From NCBI GenBank assembly GCA_001839685.1, contig MLAK01001085.1:9062-35944 (forward strand): DNA of 26,883 bases. Reading direction: 5' to 3'. Source of the stretch: Tritrichomonas foetus. Its lineage: Eukaryota > Parabasalia > Tritrichomonadida > Tritrichomonadidae. The position numbers and the translations under genes were made by a program. Below are positions 1 through 7,678 of the stretch, in pieces. Position 1 is the first letter of the stretch. Each line of letters begins with the position of its first letter. The notes under the pieces were generated by a model. It had not been told where the DNA came from, made no database searches, and was given only the letters and a program-made list of their open reading frames with translations.

Positions 1-1257
1 TTCTGAATCAATAATCCCTATGCTTGTGAAACTTTGTTTTTGTGTTGGAATATTGACAGAATGTGATTTTCCTTTAATTGAAAGCATACGAAATGGTTCA
101 TTAACATAGTTTACACAAGTTTCATCTATATTGATAATTTTATTGGTTGGAAATTGATGGAAAGCTTCAACTAAACTAATAACATAGTTCTGCGAATAAA
201 TTTCATCAATAATTCCTTCTTTACTTGTTTTAGTCTTGGTGAAACAGAAATTGTATCTTTGTAAAAAGCTATGAATCCATTTATAAGAACCATGAAATCG
301 GATTTCAATGAGTGAATCAACTTCCTGATCACTCATTGAATCTATCAAATCTTTTAATTGCTTTTTTTCTTCTTCTGTTGTCAAATTCAATGATTTAATT
401 TTCTCAAGATACAATCGATCTCTTTCTGTTTTTAAAAAGTGGGTCATTGCTATGTCTTTGATATCGTCGATATCTAAACAACAATCCATTTTTTCCACAA
501 TACTTTTGAAGATCTGTTGTTCATCTGCATTTGAAAATATTCGATGTCTTCCTCCCTTTTTATTAATCAAAAAACTGGCTATCGTTTTTTTCTTCGACAA
601 AATTTGGTAGCGCCATGATTTTAATGTATTAATGTTAATGAGAGTTTCATTACTAATCTTTTGAAGTTCCCCATACTCCAATTTTTCTTTAGACGAAAGT
701 TTTTGCAAAATCTTTTTGCCTTCCAAAAAGTTAAAATTTAGTGTTGATTTGATAAAATTATTTTTTTTTAGGTTTAGTGTATATTTTTTTGGTTTATTTT
801 TGACATTAAATGGAATGTTTAATACGGCAATTCTATTAATTGGCTTCTTTACTTCACTGATTAGGTTTATATTCAAATTAATATTTTCATTAGAATTATT
901 AATCGATACGTCATTAAAATTATTAATATGTTTGTCAATAGATTCGTGGTTAGATTTATTAATAGAGTTGTCAACAGAGTTGTCAGCAGAATTGTCAACA
1001 GAATTGTCAAAATTATCTGTGATATTTCTTACTTCTGGAAGTATTAGTTTGGCTTGTCGCGTATTAGCCTTAGTAAATTGTGATGCAACAGTTTGGCAAG
1101 CAACATCATTCGTTGGGTNTGATAATAATTTACGAAAATTATTGATGCGTTTTCGTCGAGGTTTGGATGGACATTGTGGGTTAAAGTATGGTATGATATT
1201 ATTTTTTTCTGGTTGAACTAATTCGGTGAATGAGAAAAGTCGACTAAGAAAACTCAT
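1..1257 (-). CDS. pogo/Tc-like DDE transposase, 3' part outside the window
   Basis: The frame is open for 419 codons from the ATG at 1257 to the left edge, with no stop, and is cut off by the window. The N-terminal third is disordered, Asn-rich and basic, and holds a DNS(V/A/I) tetrapeptide repeat at residues 84-99. A helix-turn-helix-like stretch lies around residues 200-250 (LKSWRYQI, then GGRHRIFSNADE). A CENP-B/Tc5-type segment follows near 320-337 (HGSYKWIHSFLQRYN). The start of a DDE_1 catalytic domain appears at 372-390, with IINIDET carrying the expected first catalytic Asp (D378); the other acidic residues would lie outside. The long N-terminus is unusual for the family. One codon contains an N (1119). 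A TCATAA initiator sits 4 nt before the ATG, which supports this start. A transposon copy or a domesticated gene are both possible; I saw no terminal inverted repeat. Confidence 0.83.
   Translation of the reverse strand, partial: MSFLSRLFSFTELVQPEKNNIIPYFNPQCPSKPRRKRINNFRKLLSXPTNDVACQTVASQFTKANTRQAKLILPEVRNITDNFDNSVDNSADNSVDNSINKSNHESIDKHINNFNDVSINNSNENINLNINLISEVKKPINRIAVLNIPFNVKNKPKKYTLNLKKNNFIKSTLNFNFLEGKKILQKLSSKEKLEYGELQKISNETLININTLKSWRYQILSKKKTIASFLINKKGGRHRIFSNADEQQIFKSIVEKMDCCLDIDDIKDIAMTHFLKTERDRLYLEKIKSLNLTTEEEKKQLKDLIDSMSDQEVDSLIEIRFHGSYKWIHSFLQRYNFCFTKTKTSKEGIIDEIYSQNYVISLVEAFHQFPTNKIINIDETCVNYVNEPFRMLSIKGKSHSVNIPTQKQSFTSIGIIDSE
961..1008 (-). repeat. 12-bp in-frame coding repeat, four units
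   Basis: Four near-identical 12-bp units encode DNSV, DNSA, DNSV and DNSI in the transposase N-terminal region. The unit length is a multiple of three, so copy-number change would keep the frame. Confidence 0.75.
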
Positions 1258-1528
1258 TTATGATAGAAATTTTTTATGACCATAAATTTTCAATGATGNG
1301 CAAAATTTGACCTTTAATAATGTCAGATTTGACATATACGAATCTGACAAACGAGGTGAAAATAAGGAAGTTTGACTGTATTTTATCATTGAATGAGATG
1401 TATAACTGTCGACAACGAATACCTATCGAGTTATAAAATGTAGATTTTGTTGTTTCATCGAAATTGATCAATAATGAGATGGTTAAATAATTGATGTATT
1501 ATATCATATAACATGTCTCTAAATTGAT
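1258..1528. promoter_or_regulatory. 5' region of the transposase and of the small ORF at 1529
   Basis: On the minus strand the transposase ATG is preceded by TCTATCATAAATG, whose TCAT matches a trichomonad initiator (TCAYW), and by TATGGTCATA at 1275-1284. On the plus strand TATCATATAAC near 1502-1512 is a possible initiator for the ORF at 1529. A perfect 9-bp inverted repeat, TGTCAGATT at 1321-1329 and AATCTGACA at 1341-1349 with an 11-nt spacer, lies between. It could be a protein-binding site or part of a transposon end. N at 1299. Confidence 0.4.
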
Positions 1529-1711
1529 ATGGATATTCTCATTAAGCTTGACCAACGAATCAAATATCCACTTTCTTTGGGTTTTGGATATGCCGAATAC
1601 ACAGAAGAAGAAATGCAACATAAGAAGAAGCAGTTAATAAATTGCATTGGATTATTTGTTTTTTCTTCAATAGCAACGACTATTGTTTCCTTAACATTTC
1701 CAAAGCTATAA
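1529..1711 (+). CDS. possible small tail-anchored membrane protein (60 aa)
   Basis: This ATG-started ORF of 60 codons has a charged, soluble-looking N-terminal half (residues 1-35, with TEEEMQHKKKQ just before the membrane) and one hydrophobic helix at about residues 37-57, followed by only three residues (PKL). That is the layout of a tail-anchored protein inserted into the ER or an organelle membrane. A TCATAT initiator candidate lies about 25 nt upstream of the ATG. The lysine cluster before the helix and the clean C-terminal anchor make it more credible than the overlapping minus-strand frame. I do not recognise a family. It could still be a chance ORF. Confidence 0.48.
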   Translation: MDILIKLDQRIKYPLSLGFGYAEYTEEEMQHKKKQLINCIGLFVFSSIATTIVSLTFPKL

Positions 1712-1782
1712 CTCCAATATAACAAAACGTATTATTAAATATTTTAGATATATTATTATGGATTTTATCTTTATTATTATAA

Positions 1783-2757
1783 TTATATGTATTGGAAATA
1801 GAGATTCATTGAAAAATCATCTGGAAAATTCTTAGATGTTTTTCGATTATGTGGACCATCAAGTTCCATTTTTGAAAAATATGCAAGAAATCCATTGTCA
1901 GTTTCAGTGATGTTTTCAAGCGAATCAATTAAATAATCAGAATGAAGTTGAAGTCGTACAATACTATTTTTTGAATTTATTTCATAAATAAAAAAAGCAA
2001 CTTCATTTTGAAATTCAAGTGGCTCATCAATGATGTGTCCGTCAAACTCCTTTCGAAACATCTCTTTATCTTCGAAAGGGATTCCTAAAGTGAACGAATA
2101 ATTCATATTTCTATTGAATTCAGGAGTGAATTCAATTTTTGTGATTTTTATTCTCTGTTGCTTGAGTGGGCCATTTAAGCATTTATATTCATAATAACGA
2201 AGGAATCTTAATTGTGAAGGAATTGTGATTGATATTTTTTTTGGTGATCTTTTCAGATCAACCATATCGATTGCTTCTTTAACTTTTTTAACTGCGCGTG
2301 AATAGATTTGATATGCACAAATAACAGTTCCTGATCGTCCTCGTCCAGCTTTACAATGAACAAAAACTGTGCATTGTGGATCATCTTTGAATATTTTTGA
2401 AAGTGCTTCACAGGCTTGATCAAAGTATGAAATTCTTGGTGAACAATGGTCAGGGAATGGTAGATATATTACTTTATCTTCAAAATATTTGGTATCATAA
2501 CTTTGCTCATGGACATTAAAAATGTAAAAATGGCGGCCATGCTTTTCATGAATAAAGTCAGATACAATACGAATATCATTTCGTTTGTGTACTTCTGTTG
2601 CAGATGGTGTGCACATCAGAGCAAAATTTGGATAAATGTAGGATATATTCAATAATATTCCATTCCACTCCAAATAAAAAACCAATTCATTACTGTCTTG
2701 CTTCTTCTTATTATATTCAGCAAGGTCTTCAATTCCATACTTGATTAATGGTGACAT
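1783..2757 (-). CDS. PTEN: PTEN-like phosphoinositide 3-phosphatase
   Basis: The 324-aa protein has a dual-specificity phosphatase domain (about residues 15-195) followed by a C2-like domain (about 200-324), the PTEN order. The P-loop reads HCKAGRGRSG at 134-143 with catalytic Cys135 and Arg141; the general acid is Asp103 in FPDHCSP. PTEN itself has HCKAGKGRTG and DH, so the DH pair and the first P-loop lysine (Lys136) are kept while the second lysine is Arg139. By family knowledge it would remove the 3-phosphate of PI(3,4,5)P3 at the inner plasma membrane, opposing PI3-kinase; substrate preference is inferred. The N-terminal PIP2-binding stretch and the C-terminal PDZ-binding tail of human PTEN are absent. 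It starts at an ATG and is transcribed divergently from the gene at 2920. Confidence 0.92.
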   Translation of the reverse strand: MSPLIKYGIEDLAEYNKKKQDSNELVFYLEWNGILLNISYIYPNFALMCTPSATEVHKRNDIRIVSDFIHEKHGRHFYIFNVHEQSYDTKYFEDKVIYLPFPDHCSPRISYFDQACEALSKIFKDDPQCTVFVHCKAGRGRSGTVICAYQIYSRAVKKVKEAIDMVDLKRSPKKISITIPSQLRFLRYYEYKCLNGPLKQQRIKITKIEFTPEFNRNMNYSFTLGIPFEDKEMFRKEFDGHIIDEPLEFQNEVAFFIYEINSKNSIVRLQLHSDYLIDSLENITETDNGFLAYFSKMELDGPHNRKTSKNFPDDFSMNLYFQYI

Positions 2758-2919
2758 TTTGATTAACTAGTAATTCTTTTATTATGTGGTCAGTTGTTTT
2801 AAATATCGGCCCGATATTCTATTAATTTATCGGTCAGCCATTTTTTTTCATGAGTTATATGGCCAATTGTTCTAACTGAATAATGCTTTTTCATTGTCTA
2901 TTTGGTCGATTACGGTCAA
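2758..2919. promoter_or_regulatory. divergent promoter with six GGYC sites and a 17-bp palindrome
   Basis: The 162 bp between the PTEN-like gene and the gene at 2920 hold GGTC or GGCC at 2788, 2808, 2832, 2861, 2904 and 2914, dense for such AT-rich DNA. AATATCGG-C-CCGATATT at 2802-2818 is a perfect inverted repeat with one central base. TTATATGGCC lies at 2855-2864 and a TCATTG initiator candidate at 2891-2896, 24 nt before the ATG of the plus-strand gene. Confidence 0.5.
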
Positions 2920-4521
2920 ATGTCAGAGGAAACAACATCATCATTACAGGCTTCTCAGGAAGAAGGATCATCAACTATAGAAGCTTCCCCAAACCGAATT
3001 CATCGATCACACTTTGGTCACACCATTTTAACTTTTCAACTAGAATATCTTTACATTAAATTACCTCAATCGACATCTTTCGTAATTTGCTTGTTAATCG
3101 ACGATAAGAAATTAATATTTTCGCCCAAAGCGTTTCCCGACATCGACAACAAATTTTCGGTTGGGTTCAGAACCCAGAAATTAATATCGTCAAAGCACAA
3201 CGCATCAAATACACGTGCTAAAACGCGGAGAATTCGCCTTACGCTCACGATTTTTGACCAAGAAAAGAAGATAATCGCAACAGGAAATACCGCCATAAAT
3301 CCCGGGCTATTTTATGGCGAGGAAAAGTTAAAATTACGTCCATTAACAATAAATTTAGGAGTTGTTGATCCATGCCCACTCATCTTTTTTGGCTTAACCT
3401 TACTCGATCCGAATATCCCGAAAAATGAAGATGGAACAGAAAATGAAGAGATAACTAGTGATATGTTAAATAAAATACAACTTGAAGAATTTGATCCACC
3501 AGATACTTTAGTTGTAACCAAAAAGAGAATTCATGTTGACAGCAGCGACGATGAATTTTCTCACAATCCTGATGAAAGTGAAATGAAAAACAATTCGCTT
3601 GACAAAAATGATGAAAGCAAAAATGAAAATAGTAATAATGAAAATGATGATGAACAATACTTCAAAATCAATAATCCAATTGTAATCAAACAAATGGAAA
3701 AAAGAAAAATCGTTCCAAAAATTCCAAGAAAACCAAAACCACAAATAATATTATCAGAAGAAGAAAAAAGGAAAATTAATCGTCTTCAAACTCTCATGAA
3801 TAAAAGAACGATCATTAAAAAGGATAAACCAAATGAATTGAATGACAAAATCAATCGAAATGCACTTTTATTAAACAAAGTCCTTTCAAAAATGATGATA
3901 CTGTCAGGAACTTCACACAATGCTTCAAAGCGATCTAAAAGCTGTGAACCGATCAAAATTAAAGATCCAAAACTATTTTTCAATCTTAAAATAATTTACT
4001 GTTTTTCATTTTGTTATGCACCAGAAGACAAAATTATTAGTTTTTTCGCAAATGATGCTCAATTTTCAATCAATCGAACAACTGATGATATTTCCAATCT
4101 AAAAAGGATTTCTGAACTCAAAAAGATGAGGAAAGAGATCGAACATGAAATCCAAAATCCAGAACTAAGAAAAATTGCACTTTCAATTCTTCAAAAATTC
4201 GGGAAAATTTCAACGAATGGTTTAAATGGAGGAAAAATGTTTATTGACAATAAACAAAATTTGAATTCTGTCGCAGATATCGCCAAAAAATTGGTTATTG
4301 ATGAAGTTTGCGCAGATCAAGCTGATGTTGATGCTGACGCTGATGGAAACTTGCGAACGAGACTTCAAAGGCTTGAAAGAGAAGCGAAAATTAAGTTTTA
4401 TTTGATGAGGAAAAGAAGATACAACAATTTGAACCGGCCAAAGGTTTTAACAGTGACTAAAAACTTTGATTTTGATTGGGTAAATGAGGATTGGTTCACT
4501 GACAGCTCTGATGAAGAATGA
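2920..4521 (+). CDS. protein of unknown function, possible N-terminal C2-like domain
   Basis: The start is the ATG at 2920 (MSEETTSS); the frame also extends upstream to a TTG at 2902, which is not a credible eukaryotic start. The product is 533 aa. Residues about 30-175 alternate hydrophobic strands with charged loops and resemble a beta-sandwich such as a C2-like domain; this is a guess from texture, not a recognised motif. Residues about 205-255 are an acidic Asn/Asp/Glu/Lys low-complexity linker. A basic stretch follows (EKRKIVPKIPRKPKP), then predicted helices, and the protein ends in an acidic tail (DWVNEDWFTDSSDEE). There are no membrane segments or signal peptide. I cannot assign a function; a scaffold or cytoskeletal protein is possible. 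Confidence 0.82.
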   Translation: MSEETTSSLQASQEEGSSTIEASPNRIHRSHFGHTILTFQLEYLYIKLPQSTSFVICLLIDDKKLIFSPKAFPDIDNKFSVGFRTQKLISSKHNASNTRAKTRRIRLTLTIFDQEKKIIATGNTAINPGLFYGEEKLKLRPLTINLGVVDPCPLIFFGLTLLDPNIPKNEDGTENEEITSDMLNKIQLEEFDPPDTLVVTKKRIHVDSSDDEFSHNPDESEMKNNSLDKNDESKNENSNNENDDEQYFKINNPIVIKQMEKRKIVPKIPRKPKPQIILSEEEKRKINRLQTLMNKRTIIKKDKPNELNDKINRNALLLNKVLSKMMILSGTSHNASKRSKSCEPIKIKDPKLFFNLKIIYCFSFCYAPEDKIISFFANDAQFSINRTTDDISNLKRISELKKMRKEIEHEIQNPELRKIALSILQKFGKISTNGLNGGKMFIDNKQNLNSVADIAKKLVIDEVCADQADVDADADGNLRTRLQRLEREAKIKFYLMRKRRYNNLNRPKVLTVTKNFDFDWVNEDWFTDSSDEE

Positions 4522-4550
4522 TTGACTAAAAATGTTTGAATTTTCAATTT

Positions 4551-4586
<36 letters not shown>

Positions 4587-5026
4587 GAAGATATTCATTT
4601 ACCTATGAGTAGAAGAAGATCGTAAAATCATATCACATTTTAAGTCTCTAAAAGCTCATATATTTTTTCCTATGAGCTAATGTTTTTTGTTCAAGCAAAA
4701 TTCTCAATTCGAAATATCCTTCAAAATATCATTTTTTTCGAGTGATATTAATAATTATTCCTGCCAAACTTGATGCTAAGATGATTTAGTCTTGCATACA
4801 TATATTTCAATCATAACATCAAATATTCAGTTATCAACATTAATAAAGAGCAGATAGTTTTGTTGATGATGTTAAATTGGAATCAAATCATTCTAATTGT
4901 GTACAAAGCAATTGATTATTGGATTATTCCAATATGATCGGATATCACTCATATGAATTTTTTGTATAAGGTTATAGAAAATTTTAGATTCAAAAAGTTA
5001 ATACAACGATGAAATTTAATTAAAAT
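4522..5026. other. intergenic region with a T33 tract
   Basis: No credible gene. It contains a 33-nt uninterrupted T run (4553-4585) starting about 30 nt after the stop of the gene at 2920, an 8-bp inverted repeat AGCTCATA/TATGAGCT (4653-4660 and 4671-4678), and GATATCACTC at 4941-4950, about 80 nt before the actin-like ATG, where TCACTC or TCATAT could be an initiator. Confidence 0.5.
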
Positions 5027-6151
5027 ATGGAAGTAAGCACAGTTGTACTCGACAATGGCTCATATTTGTTACGTGCAGGTATGAGTGGATATTCGAAACC
5101 TTCTGTTTTAATACCAACAGTTATAGCAAGATCGAACACGCCCAAAGTGAAAGGCGATTTATTCGCACCGAAGGACATCTACATTGGATCAGACGTCTTT
5201 ACGTGCGAAGTTCCAAACCTCGACATTTCTTATCCAATCAAAGAACGCGCTATTACGAATTACGGACAAATGGAAAAAATATGGAATTATATATTCAGCG
5301 ACGAATTAATTATCAAGCCTGAAGAGCATCCAATCGTTTTAACCGAAGCTCCCTTCACTCCCGAACGAAACAGACAGCAAGCCATTCAAATAATGATGGA
5401 GAAATTTAGTTTTGCTGCATACTATTCATCAATTCCAGAAGTTTTCAGCCTGTTTAGTGCTGGAAGAACTACTGGTCTTGTTGTTGATTCAGGTGAATCA
5501 ATGACTGATATATTGCCTGTATTTGAATGTTATCCAATGTACCATGTTTTTTCGAGACTTCCCATCGGCGGCTCGCACATAAACAGCTACTTGAAGAGAC
5601 TCTTAATGCAAAGTGGAATTGAAATCAATGAAAGCAACGAAAACCAATTATTAAATGATATTAAAGAGAAACTTTGTTATGTGCCAATCGATATTGAAGA
5701 AGAACAACATAAGTATGAGCATGTTAATGAAATTGAGAAAACTTACCAAATGCCAAGCGGTCTGCAAGTACACATTGGATCTCAAAGATTTCGTTGTGTG
5801 GAACCACTTTTTGACCCTCGGCTCATTCAAATTCAATCAGAAGGAATAAATCAACTACTTTTCGAGACTATTAACAAATGTGGGGAACTTAAACAAGAAA
5901 TGTTCAAAAATATTGTTTTGAGTGGTGGAACTTCGCTTTTCCCTGGTTTCGGCCAGAGACTGAAAAAGGATTTATCGAAGCTGGCTCCGCCTGAAACGAA
6001 AATTGATGTGATTGCAAACGAGGACAGAAGCAATGCAGCATGGCTGGGTGGATCAGTGCTGGCCTCACAGGCGTCCTTCAGTCTGATGTGGATCACAAAA
6101 GACGAATATCAAGAAGTTGGCGATAATATTGTTAATTTGAAGTGTTTTTAA
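5027..6151 (+). CDS. divergent actin / actin-related protein
   Basis: The 374-aa length is almost exactly that of actin (375), and actin landmarks are collinear: N-terminal phosphate loop VVLDNGSYLLRAGMSG; LTEAPFTPERNRQQ; SAGRTTGLVVDSGESMTD (second phosphate loop, Asp kept in VDSG); NIVLSGGTSLFPGF (adenosine motif); and a C-terminus ending KCF as in actin. Against actin by eye, the catalytic Gln137 is Pro (SSIPEVFSLF against VAIQAVLSLY) and His161 is Asp (DSGESMTD against DSGDGVTH). By known actin chemistry these two residues position the attacking water, so the protein may bind ATP but hydrolyse it poorly. It could be a cytoplasmic ARP, a nuclear chromatin-remodeller ARP or a lineage-specific actin-like protein. 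It is clean and full length with an ATG start. Confidence 0.94.
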   Translation: MEVSTVVLDNGSYLLRAGMSGYSKPSVLIPTVIARSNTPKVKGDLFAPKDIYIGSDVFTCEVPNLDISYPIKERAITNYGQMEKIWNYIFSDELIIKPEEHPIVLTEAPFTPERNRQQAIQIMMEKFSFAAYYSSIPEVFSLFSAGRTTGLVVDSGESMTDILPVFECYPMYHVFSRLPIGGSHINSYLKRLLMQSGIEINESNENQLLNDIKEKLCYVPIDIEEEQHKYEHVNEIEKTYQMPSGLQVHIGSQRFRCVEPLFDPRLIQIQSEGINQLLFETINKCGELKQEMFKNIVLSGGTSLFPGFGQRLKKDLSKLAPPETKIDVIANEDRSNAAWLGGSVLASQASFSLMWITKDEYQEVGDNIVNLKCF

Positions 6152-6213
6152 AGTTAAAATATCATTTTTTATTCATATTTTCCTCTTAACTTATTCTCTT
6201 AATATAAATTAAA

Positions 6214-6239
6214 GTGATATCACCAAAATTTAGTCATTC
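6214..6239 (+). promoter_or_regulatory. palindrome and initiator upstream of the small gene at 6261
   Basis: A perfect 10-bp palindrome GTGATATCAC (6214-6223) is followed by TCATTC (6234-6239), a match to the trichomonad TCAYW initiator, 27 nt upstream of the ATG at 6261. Confidence 0.4.
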
Positions 6240-6260
6240 TCGTATAGAATATAAGAAAAT

Positions 6261-6431
6261 ATGAATGCGTTTCAATATCAAAAGCTACTTTCCAGAAGTT
6301 TGAATAAAGATGAAACAACAGCTTCAGAAAGAAATAAGTTGAAAAAAGTTGGTGATGATATTTATTACATACAGGTATAATTTGTTGACAATTAACAGCC
6401 TCAGTTAGAGTTTGCTTTTAGAGGAGTGTAA
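6261..6431 (+). CDS. candidate small gene with a 24-nt intron (48 aa)
   Basis: Unspliced, the ATG at 6261 opens a 39-codon ORF that ends just after a GTATAA at 6375-6380. Removing 6375-6398, which begins GTATAA and ends AATTAACAG, joins exon 6261-6374 (38 codons) to exon 6399-6431 in frame and gives 48 residues ending LEFAFRGV. The 3' end TTAACAG recalls the ACTAACACACAG branch-point/acceptor of trichomonad introns, and introns of about 25 nt have been reported in Trichomonas vaginalis as I recall. The initiator-like TCATTC upstream supports transcription. The protein is short, charged and without a membrane segment; I do not recognise it. Exon 2 overlaps the 3' end of the convergent cornichon gene by 14 nt. 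The intron is inferred only from sequence. Confidence 0.42.
6375..6398 (+). other. putative ultra-short spliceosomal intron
   Basis: A 24-nt interval with GT at the 5' end (GTATAA) and AG at the 3' end (TTAACAG), in phase 0 between two coding-looking stretches. It includes an in-frame TAA, so intron retention would truncate the protein. Confidence 0.38.
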
Positions 6432-6828
6432 TTGCAGAAACAATCAATTTAAAAACCAAAATTATGATATCGACGGCAAAAACAAATAAATACATTAAGC
6501 ATATGTTTTGATGCCTTTTTGTATCACGGACAAGCTGAAGTGGTGAGAAATAAAATGTTCGTTTATAATAATGATTCCATCCACGAATAACAAGCGGAAG
6601 GTTGATTACGAACATGACTATTGATCGTAATGGTATTATAATTATTAACACTGTAAAAATGGTATGGAGAATCAATTCTGAAAGAAGATGTTTGTTGAAT
6701 ATGGAACAAGTGTCGAGCGGATTTGAATGATCAATTTCGAAATCAAAAAGCCGGGTTGCCAAAACAATTCTATGAATGAACACAAATGCAAAAATTATGC
6801 AAGCAATAAGCCATAAGAGGAAGTGCAT
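6418..6828 (-). CDS. CNIH: cornichon family ER cargo receptor (Erv14/CNIH-like)
   Basis: Starting at the ATG at 6828, the product is 136 aa, close to yeast Erv14 (138 aa). The frame continues upstream to a TTG at 6846, which I do not use. The family signature follows the first membrane helix: LFDFEIDHSNPLDTCSIFN then ELILH, matching the FDLEIDYINPIDCC...PELILH region of cornichons. Hydrophobic helices lie at about 1-20, 55-80 and 112-136. By family knowledge these proteins select transmembrane cargo into COPII vesicles at the ER. The stop codon overlaps the 3' end of the small gene on the other strand. A 17-nt string shared with the NEK upstream region lies at 6950-6966. Confidence 0.93.
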   Translation of the reverse strand: MHFLLWLIACIIFAFVFIHRIVLATRLFDFEIDHSNPLDTCSIFNKHLLSELILHTIFTVLIIIIPLRSIVMFVINLPLVIRGWNHYYKRTFYFSPLQLVRDTKRHQNICLMYLFVFAVDIIILVFKLIVSAITLL

Positions 6829-7228
6829 AATTGAGGGGAATATCAAATTGATATTATCAATGCACGTTAAGGATATAAATTTTTGAGTGGATATCTGGTC
6901 TTAAAATTATCGCTAAAACTCTGTTCGACCAAATAAACTAAGAAAAAAATTATGACATCGTGAAATAATTATTGAATTATGAGATGATTGGCTTGAAGTG
7001 GAAAAGAGATTATCTGACTAATCACATTAGCATCACATTAACATCATATCAACACCAAATTAGTATAATATTAACAACCTTTTAAAACCAACACTCAAAA
7101 ACCTGGCAACCAAGCTTTCATTGGCGTGAGTAAATAATATAATATTCTTTAATTATACCAAGTCCGAGATTTATTCAAAAAAATATATTTCGATCAAGGC
7201 AAAGGATAACATGAATTCTGGCGATATA
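6829..7228. other. intergenic region upstream of the cornichon gene
   Basis: No credible gene. It contains TTATGACATCGTGAAAT at 6950-6966, repeated exactly at 19450-19466, and three degenerate 11-bp units (ATCACATTAGC, ATCACATTAAC, ATCATATCAAC) at 7021-7053. Confidence 0.4.
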
Positions 7229-7678
7229 TCAGAAATGTTGATTTAAATTGTGAAATCCTTCATTAAATTCTTTATCAAGAGAAGGTATCTTTTTTGCATC
7301 GATTATAATATCATAATCAAAATAATGATTTGGTGATTTAGAGAGAGCCTCCAGAATATTAATTGTTTATTAGAAGAATTTTGCGCAGATCATCATTATT
7401 AATGTATTTCCCTAGATTTGTCTCAATGAAGAGTCTAAAATAATGAAATGATTCACAACATGCGACAATTTTTGAGTAAAAATGTTCAATTTCTTTCGAA
7501 ATCATTTGTTTCAAGAAATGGTTAAATAATTTTAAATAATGAAAAGAATAATTTGAGAAGAATGTGTTATTTTGTGAGTAATTATAATATCATCATTGCC
7601 AACATTCTCTACAGAGCAGAGAAAATTATTTATTCTCTCTTTTGAAGTGTAGCTTGGGGGTTCCGAAAAAGTAGATCC
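7229..7678 (-). pseudogene. frameshifted coding relic of unknown family
   Basis: Three successive minus-strand frames each carry a coding-looking segment, in order. The first is about 48 codons from 7678 (contains EPPSYTSKERINNFLCSVEN). The second overlaps it and runs to a TAA at 7359 (contains KLFNHFLKQMISKEIEHFYS and CCESFHYFRLFIETNLGKY). The third ends at a TGA at 7229 (contains SKSPNHYFDYDIIIDAKKIP). No single frame is open throughout, so two frameshifts would be needed to join them. The composition resembles the large trichomonad repeat-protein families, but I cannot name one. An intergenic region with chance ORFs is the alternative. I give no reconstructed reading frame. Confidence 0.35.

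Noticed and set aside
716..1216. Plus-strand ORF of 166 codons with an N
   Set aside because: It is the antisense shadow of the transposase frame and opens at a TTG.
2902..2919. Upstream extension of the gene at 2920
   Set aside because: The extension begins at TTG and contains GGTC promoter elements; the ATG at 2920 is the first credible start.
6829..6846. Six-residue N-terminal extension of cornichon
   Set aside because: It opens at TTG; the ATG at 6828 gives the usual family length.
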